Below are positions 25,769-33,889 of a stretch of 64,000 nucleotides of DNA, in pieces. The stretch comes from Cereibacter_A sp052244495. GTDB lineage: Bacteria > Pseudomonadota > Alphaproteobacteria > Rhodobacterales > Rhodobacteraceae. The stretch is from assembly GCA_052244495.1 (NCBI GenBank), contig JBQPXH010000006.1. The stretch is one strand, 5' to 3'. Within the stretch, counting starts at the first letter, position 1; each line of letters begins with the position of its first letter. The notes under the pieces were generated by a model that did no database searches, was not told the origin of the DNA, and worked only from the letters and a program-made list of their open reading frames with translations. The position numbers and the translations under genes are program-made.

Positions 25769-26374
25769 ATGCCGGCCATCGAGAGCGGCCTTTGGGCGCT
25801 GATCCTGACGGGGGTGCTGGGCTACCTTCTTGGCTCTATCCCGTTCGGCATCGTCATCACCCGCGCGCTGGGGCTGGGCGACCTGCGCAAGATCGGCTCG
25901 GGCAACATCGGCGCCACCAACGTGCTCCGCACCGGCAACAAGCCCGCGGCGCTCGCGACGCTGCTCCTCGATTCGGGGAAGGGCGCCATCGCCGTGCTGA
26001 TCGCCCGCGCGGCCGTCGGCGAGGATGCGGCACAACTCGCGGCCTTCACCTCGTTTCTGGGGCACCTCTTCCCGGTCTGGCTCGGCTTCCGCGGCGGCAA
26101 GGGTGTTGCGACCTTCCTCGGCACGCTCTTGGCGCTCGCCTGGCCCGTGGGCATCGCCTGCTGCCTCACATGGCTCGCGACAGCCCTCGTCAGCCGGATC
26201 TCATCGCTCTCCGCGCTGGTCTCGGCAGCGAGCGGCGTGGTCTGGATGCTGCTCCTCGGCTACGGCCAGATGGCAGCGCTCGGACTGGTGCTCGCGGCGC
26301 TGATCTTCATCCGGCATGAGGCGAACATCCGCCGGATCCTTGCCGGGGCCGAGCCGAGGATAGGCCGGAAGTAG
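25769..26374 (+). CDS. plsY: Glycerol-3-phosphate acyltransferase PlsY
   Basis: A 201-residue membrane protein with five or so helices and the three family motifs: GSIPFGIVITRALGLGDLRKIGSGNIGATNVLR, GHLFPVWLGFRGGKGVATFLG and the late RHEANIRRILAGAE. PlsY moves an acyl group from acyl phosphate to glycerol 3-phosphate, the first step of phospholipid synthesis. The ATG at 25769 puts the first helix near the N-terminus; the open frame upstream encodes unrelated Arg/Ala-rich sequence. Confidence 0.95.
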   Translation: MPAIESGLWALILTGVLGYLLGSIPFGIVITRALGLGDLRKIGSGNIGATNVLRTGNKPAALATLLLDSGKGAIAVLIARAAVGEDAAQLAAFTSFLGHLFPVWLGFRGGKGVATFLGTLLALAWPVGIACCLTWLATALVSRISSLSALVSAASGVVWMLLLGYGQMAALGLVLAALIFIRHEANIRRILAGAEPRIGRK

Positions 26375-26452
26375 GCGGCGCCCGACTCCGTCGCGCATCC
26401 GCACGCGACCTTGGGCGCCACGACGGCCCGGTTCCGCGGCAGCGCCGGCGAG

Positions 26453-26472
26453 CGGGGGCTCGATGCCCCCCG
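26453..26472. terminator. Shared-sequence hairpin at a convergent junction, copy 2
   Basis: CGGGGGC-tcgat-GCCCCC-CG between the convergent plsY and gshA genes. It shares the 19 bases GCGGGGGCTCGATGCCCCC with the hairpin at 22191-22209. Confidence 0.55.
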
Positions 26473-26521
26473 AGCCGGCCCGCCCGGTGCCGATCCCTCA
26501 TCGGCGACCAGAGGTCATTCC

Positions 26522-27886
26522 TCAGTAGCTCATCTCGGGGTAGATCCGCCGCAGGTCGCCCTCCCACTCGCCGTGATAGCGCAGGAGCAGGTCGTCCGCG
26601 ACCACCCGGCCCGCCTCCACGCTCTCCGCCAGCACGTCGAGATGGGCTGCCTCGTCCTCGGCGCCCTCGCCGGACATGGCCCTTGCGCGGAGCCCGCCCT
26701 GCGAGAGACGGAGCGCCTCGCGCGCGACGTCGAGAAGGCGCACGCCCCCGACCTCGGCCTGAAGCCCATCGACCGAGGCTGCCACGCGTAGCCCTTCCCG
26801 CGTTTCCGCGCTCCAGTCTTTGGCCAGATCCCAGGCGGCATCGAGCGCCGAGCTGTCGTACATCAGCCCGACCCAGAACGCCGGCAGCGCCACGAGATGC
26901 GGCAGCGGGCCCGCATCCGCGCCGCGCATCTCGATGTATCGCTTGACGCGCGCCTCGGGGAAGACGGTCGTCATGTGGTCGGCCCAGTCCGAGAGCGTTG
27001 GTTTCTCGCCCGGCAGAGCCGGCAGTTCGCCCTTCAGGAAATCACGGAAGGACTGCCCGAGCGCATCGATGTAGACCCCGTCGCGATAGACGAAATACAT
27101 CGGAACATCGAGCACCCAGTCCACATAGCGCTGGAAGCCCATCCCCTCCTCGAAGACGAAGGGAAGCATGCCCGTCCGCGCGGCGTCGAGGCTGCGCCAG
27201 ATGCGCGACCGCCAGCTCTTGTGTCCGTTCACCCGGCCATCGAAGAAGGGCGACGAGGCGAAGAGCGCCGTCGCCACCGGCTGCAGCGCCAGCGCCACGC
27301 GCAACTTCTTCACCATGTCCGCTTCGGAGGCGAAGTCGAGATTCACCTGCACGGTGCAGGTGCGGTACATCATCTGCGTGCCATGGGTGCCGACCCGGCG
27401 CATGTAGTCGGTCATCAGCCGGTAGCGGCCCTTCGGCATCACCGGCATGTCCTCGTGGGTCCAGATCGGCGCCGCTCCCACGCCGAGGAAACGCACCCCC
27501 ATCGGCCCGGCCACCTCCTCCACCTCGCGCAGGTGATCCTCGAGCTCGGCCTTCGTCTGATGCACCGTCTCGAGTGGCGCGCCCGACAGTTCGAGCTGCC
27601 CACCCGGCTCGAGGGAGATGTTGGCGCCGTCCCGCGAGAGGCCGATGATCGCCTCCTTCTCCATCACCGGCGTCCAGCCGAAACGGTCGCGGAGGCCTTC
27701 GAGAACCGCCCGGATCGAGGCAGGCCCGTCGTAGGGCAGCGGTCCGAGGCTGGATGTGAGATAGCCGAATTTCTCGTGCTCGGTCCCGATGCGCCAGTCC
27801 CGGGCGGGCTTGCATCCCGCCTCCATATAGGCTGCCAGCTGGTCGAAGCTTTCGATCGGCCCGCCGCCGGACTGGGGAATGGACAT
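26522..27886 (-). CDS. gshA: Glutamate-cysteine ligase, plant/alphaproteobacterial type
   Basis: A 454-residue GCS2-type GshA that makes gamma-glutamylcysteine in glutathione synthesis. It shows the start region IGTEHEKFGY with the ATP/metal glutamate, SLEPGGQLELSGAP, the TCTVQVNLDF strand and the MRGADAGP segment. It is unlike E. coli GshA and typical of plants and alphaproteobacteria. The ATG at 27886 has GGAG about 7 bases upstream; another ATG seven codons earlier is less likely. It lies downstream of rsmE and a small membrane protein on the same strand. Confidence 0.94.
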   Translation of the reverse strand: MSIPQSGGGPIESFDQLAAYMEAGCKPARDWRIGTEHEKFGYLTSSLGPLPYDGPASIRAVLEGLRDRFGWTPVMEKEAIIGLSRDGANISLEPGGQLELSGAPLETVHQTKAELEDHLREVEEVAGPMGVRFLGVGAAPIWTHEDMPVMPKGRYRLMTDYMRRVGTHGTQMMYRTCTVQVNLDFASEADMVKKLRVALALQPVATALFASSPFFDGRVNGHKSWRSRIWRSLDAARTGMLPFVFEEGMGFQRYVDWVLDVPMYFVYRDGVYIDALGQSFRDFLKGELPALPGEKPTLSDWADHMTTVFPEARVKRYIEMRGADAGPLPHLVALPAFWVGLMYDSSALDAAWDLAKDWSAETREGLRVAASVDGLQAEVGGVRLLDVAREALRLSQGGLRARAMSGEGAEDEAAHLDVLAESVEAGRVVADDLLLRYHGEWEGDLRRIYPEMSY

Positions 27887-27938
27887 GCACGCGCTCCGAT
27901 CGTTCATTCGGGACGCAAGACCTGTCGCTTCGCCGCAG

Positions 27939-28505
27939 TCAAGTCAAGACCGCGCGGGCGGGCCTGCGCCAGATCACCTGCCCCATCATCGGCGCTTGCG
28001 ACGAAAGGCTGATGACGTTGCCTGCGGCGGGCGCTTCGGCGGCCGGCCCGCGCAGGGCTGCAAGCAGCCTTCCCATCTCGAGCCCCGGCAGCGTGGCGAA
28101 GACGTCGAACAGGCGCTCGGCTCCCTCGGCCCCCACCGGGATGACGAGGATCCGGCCGTCCGACTGGCGGAGCCGCCAGTGCCGCTGGCCGCGGACCGTG
28201 ACGAGGCGCAGCTCCTCGAGGTCTTCGACGGCAACGAAGCCGCCCTCATCGGGGCCGAGATAGCCGATCTGGCCCTCGTCGAGTTCCACGACGCCGGGCC
28301 CGTCGGCGGACTGTCCGAACCGCACCCGGCGCAGCGCGATCACGCCCCAGCCCGCCGCCGCGGCAAAGGCCGTCAGGCCCAGCGGAACGAAGAACCAGCC
28401 GCCGAACGAGGCGAGCCAGAGCGCGCCGCCCATGGCCGCCGCCGCCGCCGCGGGCTCGCGCCAGCGGAGAAGGAGCGCCTCGACCTCCGGTCGCAGGAAG
28501 CTCAC
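27939..28505 (-). CDS. Uncharacterised membrane protein between rsmE and gshA
   Basis: A 188-residue protein that I do not recognise. It has two adjacent hydrophobic segments near residues 18-52, then a soluble C-terminal domain with alternating strands that looks like a PH-like or bacterial PH domain (for example GVVELDEGQIGYLGPDEGG and EELRLVTVRGQRHWRLR). The GTG start at 28505 forms a GTGA overlap with the rsmE stop, so it is translated with rsmE. Nothing indicates its function. Confidence 0.7.
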   Translation of the reverse strand: MSFLRPEVEALLLRWREPAAAAAAMGGALWLASFGGWFFVPLGLTAFAAAAGWGVIALRRVRFGQSADGPGVVELDEGQIGYLGPDEGGFVAVEDLEELRLVTVRGQRHWRLRQSDGRILVIPVGAEGAERLFDVFATLPGLEMGRLLAALRGPAAEAPAAGNVISLSSQAPMMGQVIWRRPARAVLT

Positions 28506-29275
28506 ACCCAGTCCCCGAGGACCGACTGCCAGAGCGTCAGCGCGGCCACGGCCGCCGTGTCGGCACGCAGGATGCGCGGCCCGAGGCTCACGGGGACGAC
28601 CTGCTCCATCCGGCGGAGGCGCGCCTGTTCCTCTTCGGAGAAACCGCCCTCGGGGCCGATGAGGATGGCCCATGGGCCGGGCGCAGGACGCTTCGGCGCC
28701 TCCTCGAAGCCGCGCGCCTCGGAAGCGCCTGCGCCTTCCAGAAGCCCCGCCCGCGCGCCGAGCAGGCTCTCGTCGCACCACATGATCCGCCGCTCGGCCG
28801 GCCATTCGGCCAGCAGGCGGTCGAGGCTCGTCAGTTCGGCCACCTCGGGGACGTAGGCGCCGCCACACTGCTCGGCGGCCTCGACGGCATGGGCCTGCAG
28901 CCGGTCCTGCCGGATGCGTTCGGAGTTCGTGAAGCGGGTCTGCACGGGCAGGATGCGCGCGGCCCCCATCTCGGCCGCCTTCTCGACGATGAAATCGGTG
29001 CGCGCTTTCTTGATCGGCGCGAAGATCAGCCAGAGGTCGGGCGGCAGCCGGAGCGGCGCGGTCTGCGCGACGCAGGCGAGCGTGCCGCCGCGCTTGCCCG
29101 CCTCGGTCACCTCGGCGCGCCACTCGCCGTCGCATCCGTTGAAGACGAGGATCGACGCCTCGCGGCCGAGCCGCATCACGCCAAAAAGATAATGCGCCTG
29201 GTCCTGCGTCAGAGGAACGGGTTGCCCGGGTCCGAGGGGCTGATCTACATAAAGCCTGACTTTCGCATCCGACAT
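28502..29275 (-). CDS. rsmE: 16S rRNA (uracil-1498-N3)-methyltransferase
   Basis: A 257-residue SPOUT-class methyltransferase. The N-terminal PUA-like part (VRLYVDQPLGPGQPVPL, DQAHYLFGVMRL) is followed by FAPIKKARTDFIVEKAAEMGAARILPV, LIGPEGGFSEEE and LGPRILRADTAAVAAL, which form the SAM-binding knot. It methylates U1498 of 16S rRNA. It is transcribed away from ubiA across an 11-base gap, so the promoters must overlap the coding starts. Confidence 0.95.
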   Translation of the reverse strand: MSDAKVRLYVDQPLGPGQPVPLTQDQAHYLFGVMRLGREASILVFNGCDGEWRAEVTEAGKRGGTLACVAQTAPLRLPPDLWLIFAPIKKARTDFIVEKAAEMGAARILPVQTRFTNSERIRQDRLQAHAVEAAEQCGGAYVPEVAELTSLDRLLAEWPAERRIMWCDESLLGARAGLLEGAGASEARGFEEAPKRPAPGPWAILIGPEGGFSEEEQARLRRMEQVVPVSLGPRILRADTAAVAALTLWQSVLGDWV

Positions 29276-29286
29276 GAGGGCACCTT

Positions 29287-30279
29287 ATGCAGCAGCCGAG
29301 CCAAGCGCCAGAGGCTCCCGCGACGGGGCGAGCGGCCCCGGGCACGGTCGCCGACGCCCCGCCCGGCAACTGGGTGGACCGGCTGGCGCCCGCCGTGACG
29401 CGGCCGTACCTGCGGCTGTCGCGCGCCGACCGGCCGATCGGGACCTGGCTGCTGCTCATCCCCTGCTTCTGGGCCGTGGCGCTCGCAGCCCTCGCCGACC
29501 CCGAGGGCTACCGCCCGCTCGACCTCTGGCTCGTCATCGGCAGTTCCATCGGCGCCTTCCTCATGCGCGGTGCCGGCTGCACCTGGAACGACATCACCGA
29601 CCGGGACTTCGACGCGGCGGTCGCCCGCACCCGCTCGCGGCCGATCCCCTCGGGGCAGGTGAGCACGAAGGGCGCCGTCGTCTGGATGGTGGTCCAGGCG
29701 CTGGTGGCCTCGCTCATCCTCTTCAGCTTCAACGCAACCGCGATCCTGCTCGGGGTGGCGTCGCTGGCGCTCGTCTGCATCTATCCTTTCGCGAAGCGCT
29801 TCACCTGGTGGCCGCAGGCCTTCCTCGGCCTTGCCTTCAACTGGGGCGCGCTGCTGCTCTGGGCCGCCCATACGGGCAGCCTCGGATGGCCGCCGGTCGC
29901 CCTCTACGCAGCCGGCATTGCCTGGACCCTCTTCTACGACACGATCTATGCCCACCAGGACAAGGAGGACGATGCGCTGATCGGGGTCCGCTCGACGGCG
30001 CGGCTGTTCGGGCGGCACACGGGCCGGTGGCTGATGGTCTTCATGATGGTTGCGACGATCCTGATGACGCTCGCCGTCCTGCTCGCGGTGCTGCCGCAGG
30101 GCTCCGTCCTCCAGCTTCTCGTCGCGCTTGCGGGGGTCTGGGGCTTCGGCGCGCACATGACCTGGCAGCTTGCGCAACTCGATACCGAGGACACGGATCG
30201 CTGCCTCCGGCTCTTCCGGTCGAACCGCGACGCGGGTCTGATCCCTGCGCTGTTTCTCGCCGCAGCGGCGCTGCTCTGA
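29287..30279 (+). CDS. ubiA: 4-hydroxybenzoate polyprenyltransferase
   Basis: A 330-residue membrane prenyltransferase of the ubiquinone pathway. Both Asp-rich prenyl-diphosphate/Mg motifs are present: NDITDRDFDAAVARTRSRP and DTIYAHQDKEDD. A polar N-terminal tail of about 45 residues precedes the first of eight or nine helices. It is divergent from rsmE and is followed after 68 bases by an OmpA-domain gene. Confidence 0.95.
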   Translation: MQQPSQAPEAPATGRAAPGTVADAPPGNWVDRLAPAVTRPYLRLSRADRPIGTWLLLIPCFWAVALAALADPEGYRPLDLWLVIGSSIGAFLMRGAGCTWNDITDRDFDAAVARTRSRPIPSGQVSTKGAVVWMVVQALVASLILFSFNATAILLGVASLALVCIYPFAKRFTWWPQAFLGLAFNWGALLLWAAHTGSLGWPPVALYAAGIAWTLFYDTIYAHQDKEDDALIGVRSTARLFGRHTGRWLMVFMMVATILMTLAVLLAVLPQGSVLQLLVALAGVWGFGAHMTWQLAQLDTEDTDRCLRLFRSNRDAGLIPALFLAAAALL

Positions 30280-30347
30280 TTGAAGGCTCGCCGCTCAGCG
30301 CCTAAGCACGAAGCGACCGACGACCTCTCGACGGGAGATTCCCCTGC

Positions 30348-32312
30348 ATGCGCATGAAACCGAGCCTCCTCGCCCCCGCCGCTTTCGCTGCGGCCGCCGT
30401 GCTGGCCGTGGTCGGCGCGTCCTGGGCAGCGACCGTCATCGAAACCCGGTCGGTCGAGGCCGTCCGGTCGCGGCTCGTGACCTCGGGCCTCACCTTCGTG
30501 GACGTCCGCGCCGACGGGCTGCAGGTCTGGCTGAGCGGCACCGCGCCGAACGAGGCCGCCCGGTTCCGGGCCGTGAACCTGGCCGGCGGTGTGGTCGACG
30601 CGACGCGGCTGCGCGACGCTCTCGAAGTGACGCCCGTGCGCGAGATCGAGGCGCCGCGCTTTTCGGTCGAGATGCTCCGGAACGACGACAGCGTGTCTCT
30701 GATCGGTCTCCTGCCCGATAACGCGGGCACCGAGGATCTCGCGGAGGCCGCGAGCCGCCTCGGGACGGGACTTCAGGTGGCCGACATGCTCGAGACCGCG
30801 GACTTCCCGGCTCCCGACGGGTGGTCCGCCGCGCTCGATTTCGGGCTCGGGGCCCTCCGCCTCCTGCCGCAGTCGAAGATCTCGGTGGCCGCGGACCGTG
30901 TATCGATCACCGCCATCTCGGGCAGCGAGCAGGAGAAGCGCAAGCTCGAAGGCCAGATCCTGCGGCTCGCGCCCGAGGGGCTGGAACTCGTGATGAACAT
31001 CACGGCCCCGCGGCCGGTGCTGACGCCCTTCACGCTCCGCTTCGTCATGGACGAGAACGGGGCCCGGTTCGACGCCTGCTCGGCCGACACGACGCGCGCC
31101 CGCGACCGGATCCTTGCGGCGGGCCTCGCCGTGGGCCTGAAGGGAGACACGACCTGCACCATAGGCCTCGGCGTGCCCTCGCCCCGCTGGGCGGAGGCGG
31201 CCGAGGCCGGCATCCGCGCCGTGGCTGCGCTCGGCTCGGGCAGCGTCACCTTCTCGGACGCCGACGTGACGCTCGAGGCCCGGCCGGGACTGCCGCGCGC
31301 CGACTTTGACCGGGCCGTGGGCGCGCTCGAGGCTGCGCTCCCGCCCGTCTTCTCGCTCGAGGCGACCCTGCCGCCCGCACCCCAGGCGGTTGCGGAGGGA
31401 CCCGCGGAGTTCCGCGCTTCGCTGTCGGGAGAAGGGCGCGTCGAACTTGCGGGCCGCGTCACCGACGAGCTGACCCGGAAGGCCGTGGACAGCTTCGCCC
31501 GCGCGCAGTTCGGCGCCTCCAAGGTGGCCAGCACCACCCGTATCGACACCGAACTTCCGCAGGGCTGGCCGACGCGCGTTCTCGCGGGGCTGGAGTCGCT
31601 GGCGCAACTGCATTCGGGCGAGCTTCTGGTGCGCGCCGACACGGTCGAGGTCAAGGGCGTCACCGGCTCGAAGCAGGCCAGCGCCCGCATCTCGCAGGTC
31701 CTCTCGGCGCGGCTCGGACAAGGGCGGAGCTTCAAGGTCGACGTGCTCTATGACGAGAAGTTCGACCCCGAGGCCGCGCTTCCGACGCCGCAGGAATGCA
31801 TGACGCGGATCCGCCGTGTCCTCGCCGGGCAGAAGATCACCTTCGAGCCCGGTTCGGCCGAGATCGACCAGGTCGCTCGCGGAACGCTCGACGGTCTCGC
31901 GGAGGTGTTCAAGGTCTGCAAGGGCATGCCGCTCGAGATTGCCGGCCATACCGACAGCCAGGGCAGCGAAGGCGGCAACAAGGCGCTGAGCCAGGCGCGG
32001 GCCGAGGCGGTGCTGCTCGCGCTTCAGGGACGCCGGGTGGATGTGAGCCGCATGAAGGCCGTGGGCTATGGCGAAGAGCGCCCCATTGCCGACAATGGCG
32101 AGGAAGAGGGACGCGAGGCCAACCGCCGGATCGAGTTCACTTTGCTGGACGAGGGTGGCAATCCGGTTGACGATGCCGCTCCCGTCGTGGAGGAAACGGT
32201 GGAAGCCTCCGCCGATGCCGACGGCGCCGCCGGGGCGGAGCTCGACGACGGGCCTTCCGCCGCACCGGACGAAATGACGATGCGCCCGAAGCGCCGGCCG
32301 CAGGACGATTGA
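30348..32312 (+). CDS. Large OmpA-domain envelope protein with BON-like repeats
   Basis: A 654-residue protein with an N-terminal signal/anchor (about 5-27), a long middle region of repeated alpha/beta units that look like BON domains, and a C-terminal OmpA peptidoglycan-binding domain (about 490-600) with GSAEID, AGHTDSQGS and NKALSQARAEAV. A low-complexity acidic tail follows. The arrangement recalls BON-OmpA proteins such as mycobacterial ArfA, but the middle part is diverged. It probably tethers the envelope to peptidoglycan. The start may be the ATG at 30348 or the one two codons on. Confidence 0.8.
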   Translation: MRMKPSLLAPAAFAAAAVLAVVGASWAATVIETRSVEAVRSRLVTSGLTFVDVRADGLQVWLSGTAPNEAARFRAVNLAGGVVDATRLRDALEVTPVREIEAPRFSVEMLRNDDSVSLIGLLPDNAGTEDLAEAASRLGTGLQVADMLETADFPAPDGWSAALDFGLGALRLLPQSKISVAADRVSITAISGSEQEKRKLEGQILRLAPEGLELVMNITAPRPVLTPFTLRFVMDENGARFDACSADTTRARDRILAAGLAVGLKGDTTCTIGLGVPSPRWAEAAEAGIRAVAALGSGSVTFSDADVTLEARPGLPRADFDRAVGALEAALPPVFSLEATLPPAPQAVAEGPAEFRASLSGEGRVELAGRVTDELTRKAVDSFARAQFGASKVASTTRIDTELPQGWPTRVLAGLESLAQLHSGELLVRADTVEVKGVTGSKQASARISQVLSARLGQGRSFKVDVLYDEKFDPEAALPTPQECMTRIRRVLAGQKITFEPGSAEIDQVARGTLDGLAEVFKVCKGMPLEIAGHTDSQGSEGGNKALSQARAEAVLLALQGRRVDVSRMKAVGYGEERPIADNGEEEGREANRRIEFTLLDEGGNPVDDAAPVVEETVEASADADGAAGAELDDGPSAAPDEMTMRPKRRPQDD

Positions 32313-32344
32313 CCGGCAGCGCCGCCAGGGGACGGCGGTGCCGG
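32313..32344 (+). terminator. Terminator directly after the OmpA-domain gene
   Basis: CCGGCA/TGCCGG outer and CGCCG/CGGCG inner stems with one G-G mismatch and an eight-base loop, starting at the first base after the stop codon. Confidence 0.45.
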
Positions 32345-32552
32345 AACAGGGCACCGGCCCAGCCTCTGCCGCCGCGGGAAGGCCGTCCGCGAACCCGCGG
32401 CAGGACGTGACCCGCGGAGCCGCGGCGCGGCGGGACCGGTGGCCTCCCCCGCTCCCGGGCCAAGGGAAGAGGATCGGGTCCGACATCCGGGCCGGTGTCG
32501 GTCCGGCCGCACAGATCAAGGCCGCCCCGGGCGGCAGACGACCGAGAAGAGC

Positions 32553-32876
32553 ATGAACCGAACCGAATTCATCATTGCGACTGCCGTCATCCTGTTCCTC
32601 GCCTTCGGCATCGGCTGGCTCGCGCATTGGCTCGTCAGCCGCTTCTCGCGCGTGACCGGCGACATGTCCGAGGTGGACCGGCTCGCGCAGCACCTCCACG
32701 AAGCCGAGGAGCAGCGCGATCAGGCCGTGCTCTATCTCGAAAGCCGTGAGGCCGAGCTCGGGGCCCAGCTCGCGCAGACCGAGGCTGAGTTGCGCGCCAC
32801 GATGGACGGGCTGCGCGAAGCGCGCTCCGAGGCAGAGGAATTGCGCGCCTATATCGAGCGCATGAACGCGGGCTGA
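32553..32876 (+). CDS. Small membrane-anchored coiled-coil protein
   Basis: A 107-residue protein: one N-terminal membrane helix (about 6-28), then a charged stretch rich in Glu, Ala, Leu and Arg from residue 40 to the end, which should form a coiled coil. I do not recognise the family. The ATG at 32553 follows GAGAAGAGC. It sits alone downstream of the OmpA-domain gene and converges on the hydrolase gene, with 22 bases between stops. Confidence 0.7.
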   Translation: MNRTEFIIATAVILFLAFGIGWLAHWLVSRFSRVTGDMSEVDRLAQHLHEAEEQRDQAVLYLESREAELGAQLAQTEAELRATMDGLREARSEAEELRAYIERMNAG

Positions 32877-32898
32877 GCCGTGGGCGCCTTCGCCCGGA

Positions 32899-33780
32899 TC
32901 AGTCGCCCGTGAGGTCGACCACCAGCGGCGAGCCAGGATCGGCCAGTGCATCGATCACGTCGAAGTGGTGACGGTCCGGCACGACGTGCCAGGGGCAGCA
33001 CCACGCTTCCGACAAGAGCCGCGCCTGCCAGAGGAAGGCAGGCCGTTCCTGTCCGCCTACATGGATGGCCACGGCCGTCGAGGGGCGGCGGATCAGGCGC
33101 GCCGGGCTCTCGGCTTCGACCTCCACGGCATCCAGGCGGAGAGTTGCGTTCATGCCCGTCCGGATCAGCGGGGCAAGCTCCGCAAGCGGCGAAATGGGCA
33201 CGCAGCGCCGCAGCCGCCCCGCGACTGCGGGAGAGAGCGGAGCGTCCGCACAGGCGAGGCGTGCAGCGAGGTGGCCTCCGGCGGAATGGCCGGTGACCGC
33301 AATGGGTCCGGGCACCAGTTCTGCCGCCGCCTCCAGCGCGCGGGCGGCGTCCCTGACCATCTCTCCAATGCGCGCGGCGGGCGCGAGACGGTAGGAGGGC
33401 ACGGCCACCGCCATGCCCTGCGCGAGCGATCCGGCGGCCAGATGCGACCAGTCCTCGCGCCCGAAAGCCATCCAGTAGCCGCCGTGAAGGAAGAGGACGA
33501 GGCCCCTCGGGTCAATCTGCGGAAGGAAGAGGTCGAAGCGCTGGCGCTCTTCGGGGCCGTAAGCAAGGTCCAGGCGGGCACGATCCCCCAGGGCCGAGCG
33601 GAAGGCTGCGGCGGCGGCCTTCCAGCGCGGGGGATAGCTGTCCGCTTCCGGGATGAACGGCCCGTTGGCATAGGCGAGGCTTTCGTCCGCATCCTGCGCG
33701 GCCGGGCACGCATCCCCGGCACCGGTGGAAGATGCAGAGTGGCCTTCACTCGCGTCGCGCAGAGGCTCCGGGTCGCCCAT
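32899..33780 (-). CDS. Alpha/beta hydrolase of the kynurenine formamidase-like group
   Basis: A 293-residue alpha/beta hydrolase. The oxyanion-hole motif HGGYW, the nucleophile elbow GHSAGG and a DRHHFDVID segment that supplies the catalytic His are visible. HGGxW is typical of arylformamidase (KynB-like of the eukaryotic type), though the substrate is not certain. An unusual N-terminal extension of about 45 polar residues precedes the domain. GAGGAG upstream supports the ATG at 33780. It is divergent from gabD. Confidence 0.8.
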   Translation of the reverse strand: MGDPEPLRDASEGHSASSTGAGDACPAAQDADESLAYANGPFIPEADSYPPRWKAAAAAFRSALGDRARLDLAYGPEERQRFDLFLPQIDPRGLVLFLHGGYWMAFGREDWSHLAAGSLAQGMAVAVPSYRLAPAARIGEMVRDAARALEAAAELVPGPIAVTGHSAGGHLAARLACADAPLSPAVAGRLRRCVPISPLAELAPLIRTGMNATLRLDAVEVEAESPARLIRRPSTAVAIHVGGQERPAFLWQARLLSEAWCCPWHVVPDRHHFDVIDALADPGSPLVVDLTGD

Positions 33781-33889
33781 TTCTCTCTCCTCGCCGTTAC
33801 TGGACATGCACCCCGCCCCGTGCTTTGCATGATGGCGCACTCTGCCCGGACCTCCGGGCGGCCGCAATTCCAATCCCCGGGAGGATCCC

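Noticed and set aside
29946..32951. 1001-codon minus-strand frame
   Set aside because: Antisense to ubiA and the OmpA-domain gene; composition is typical of a shadow frame.
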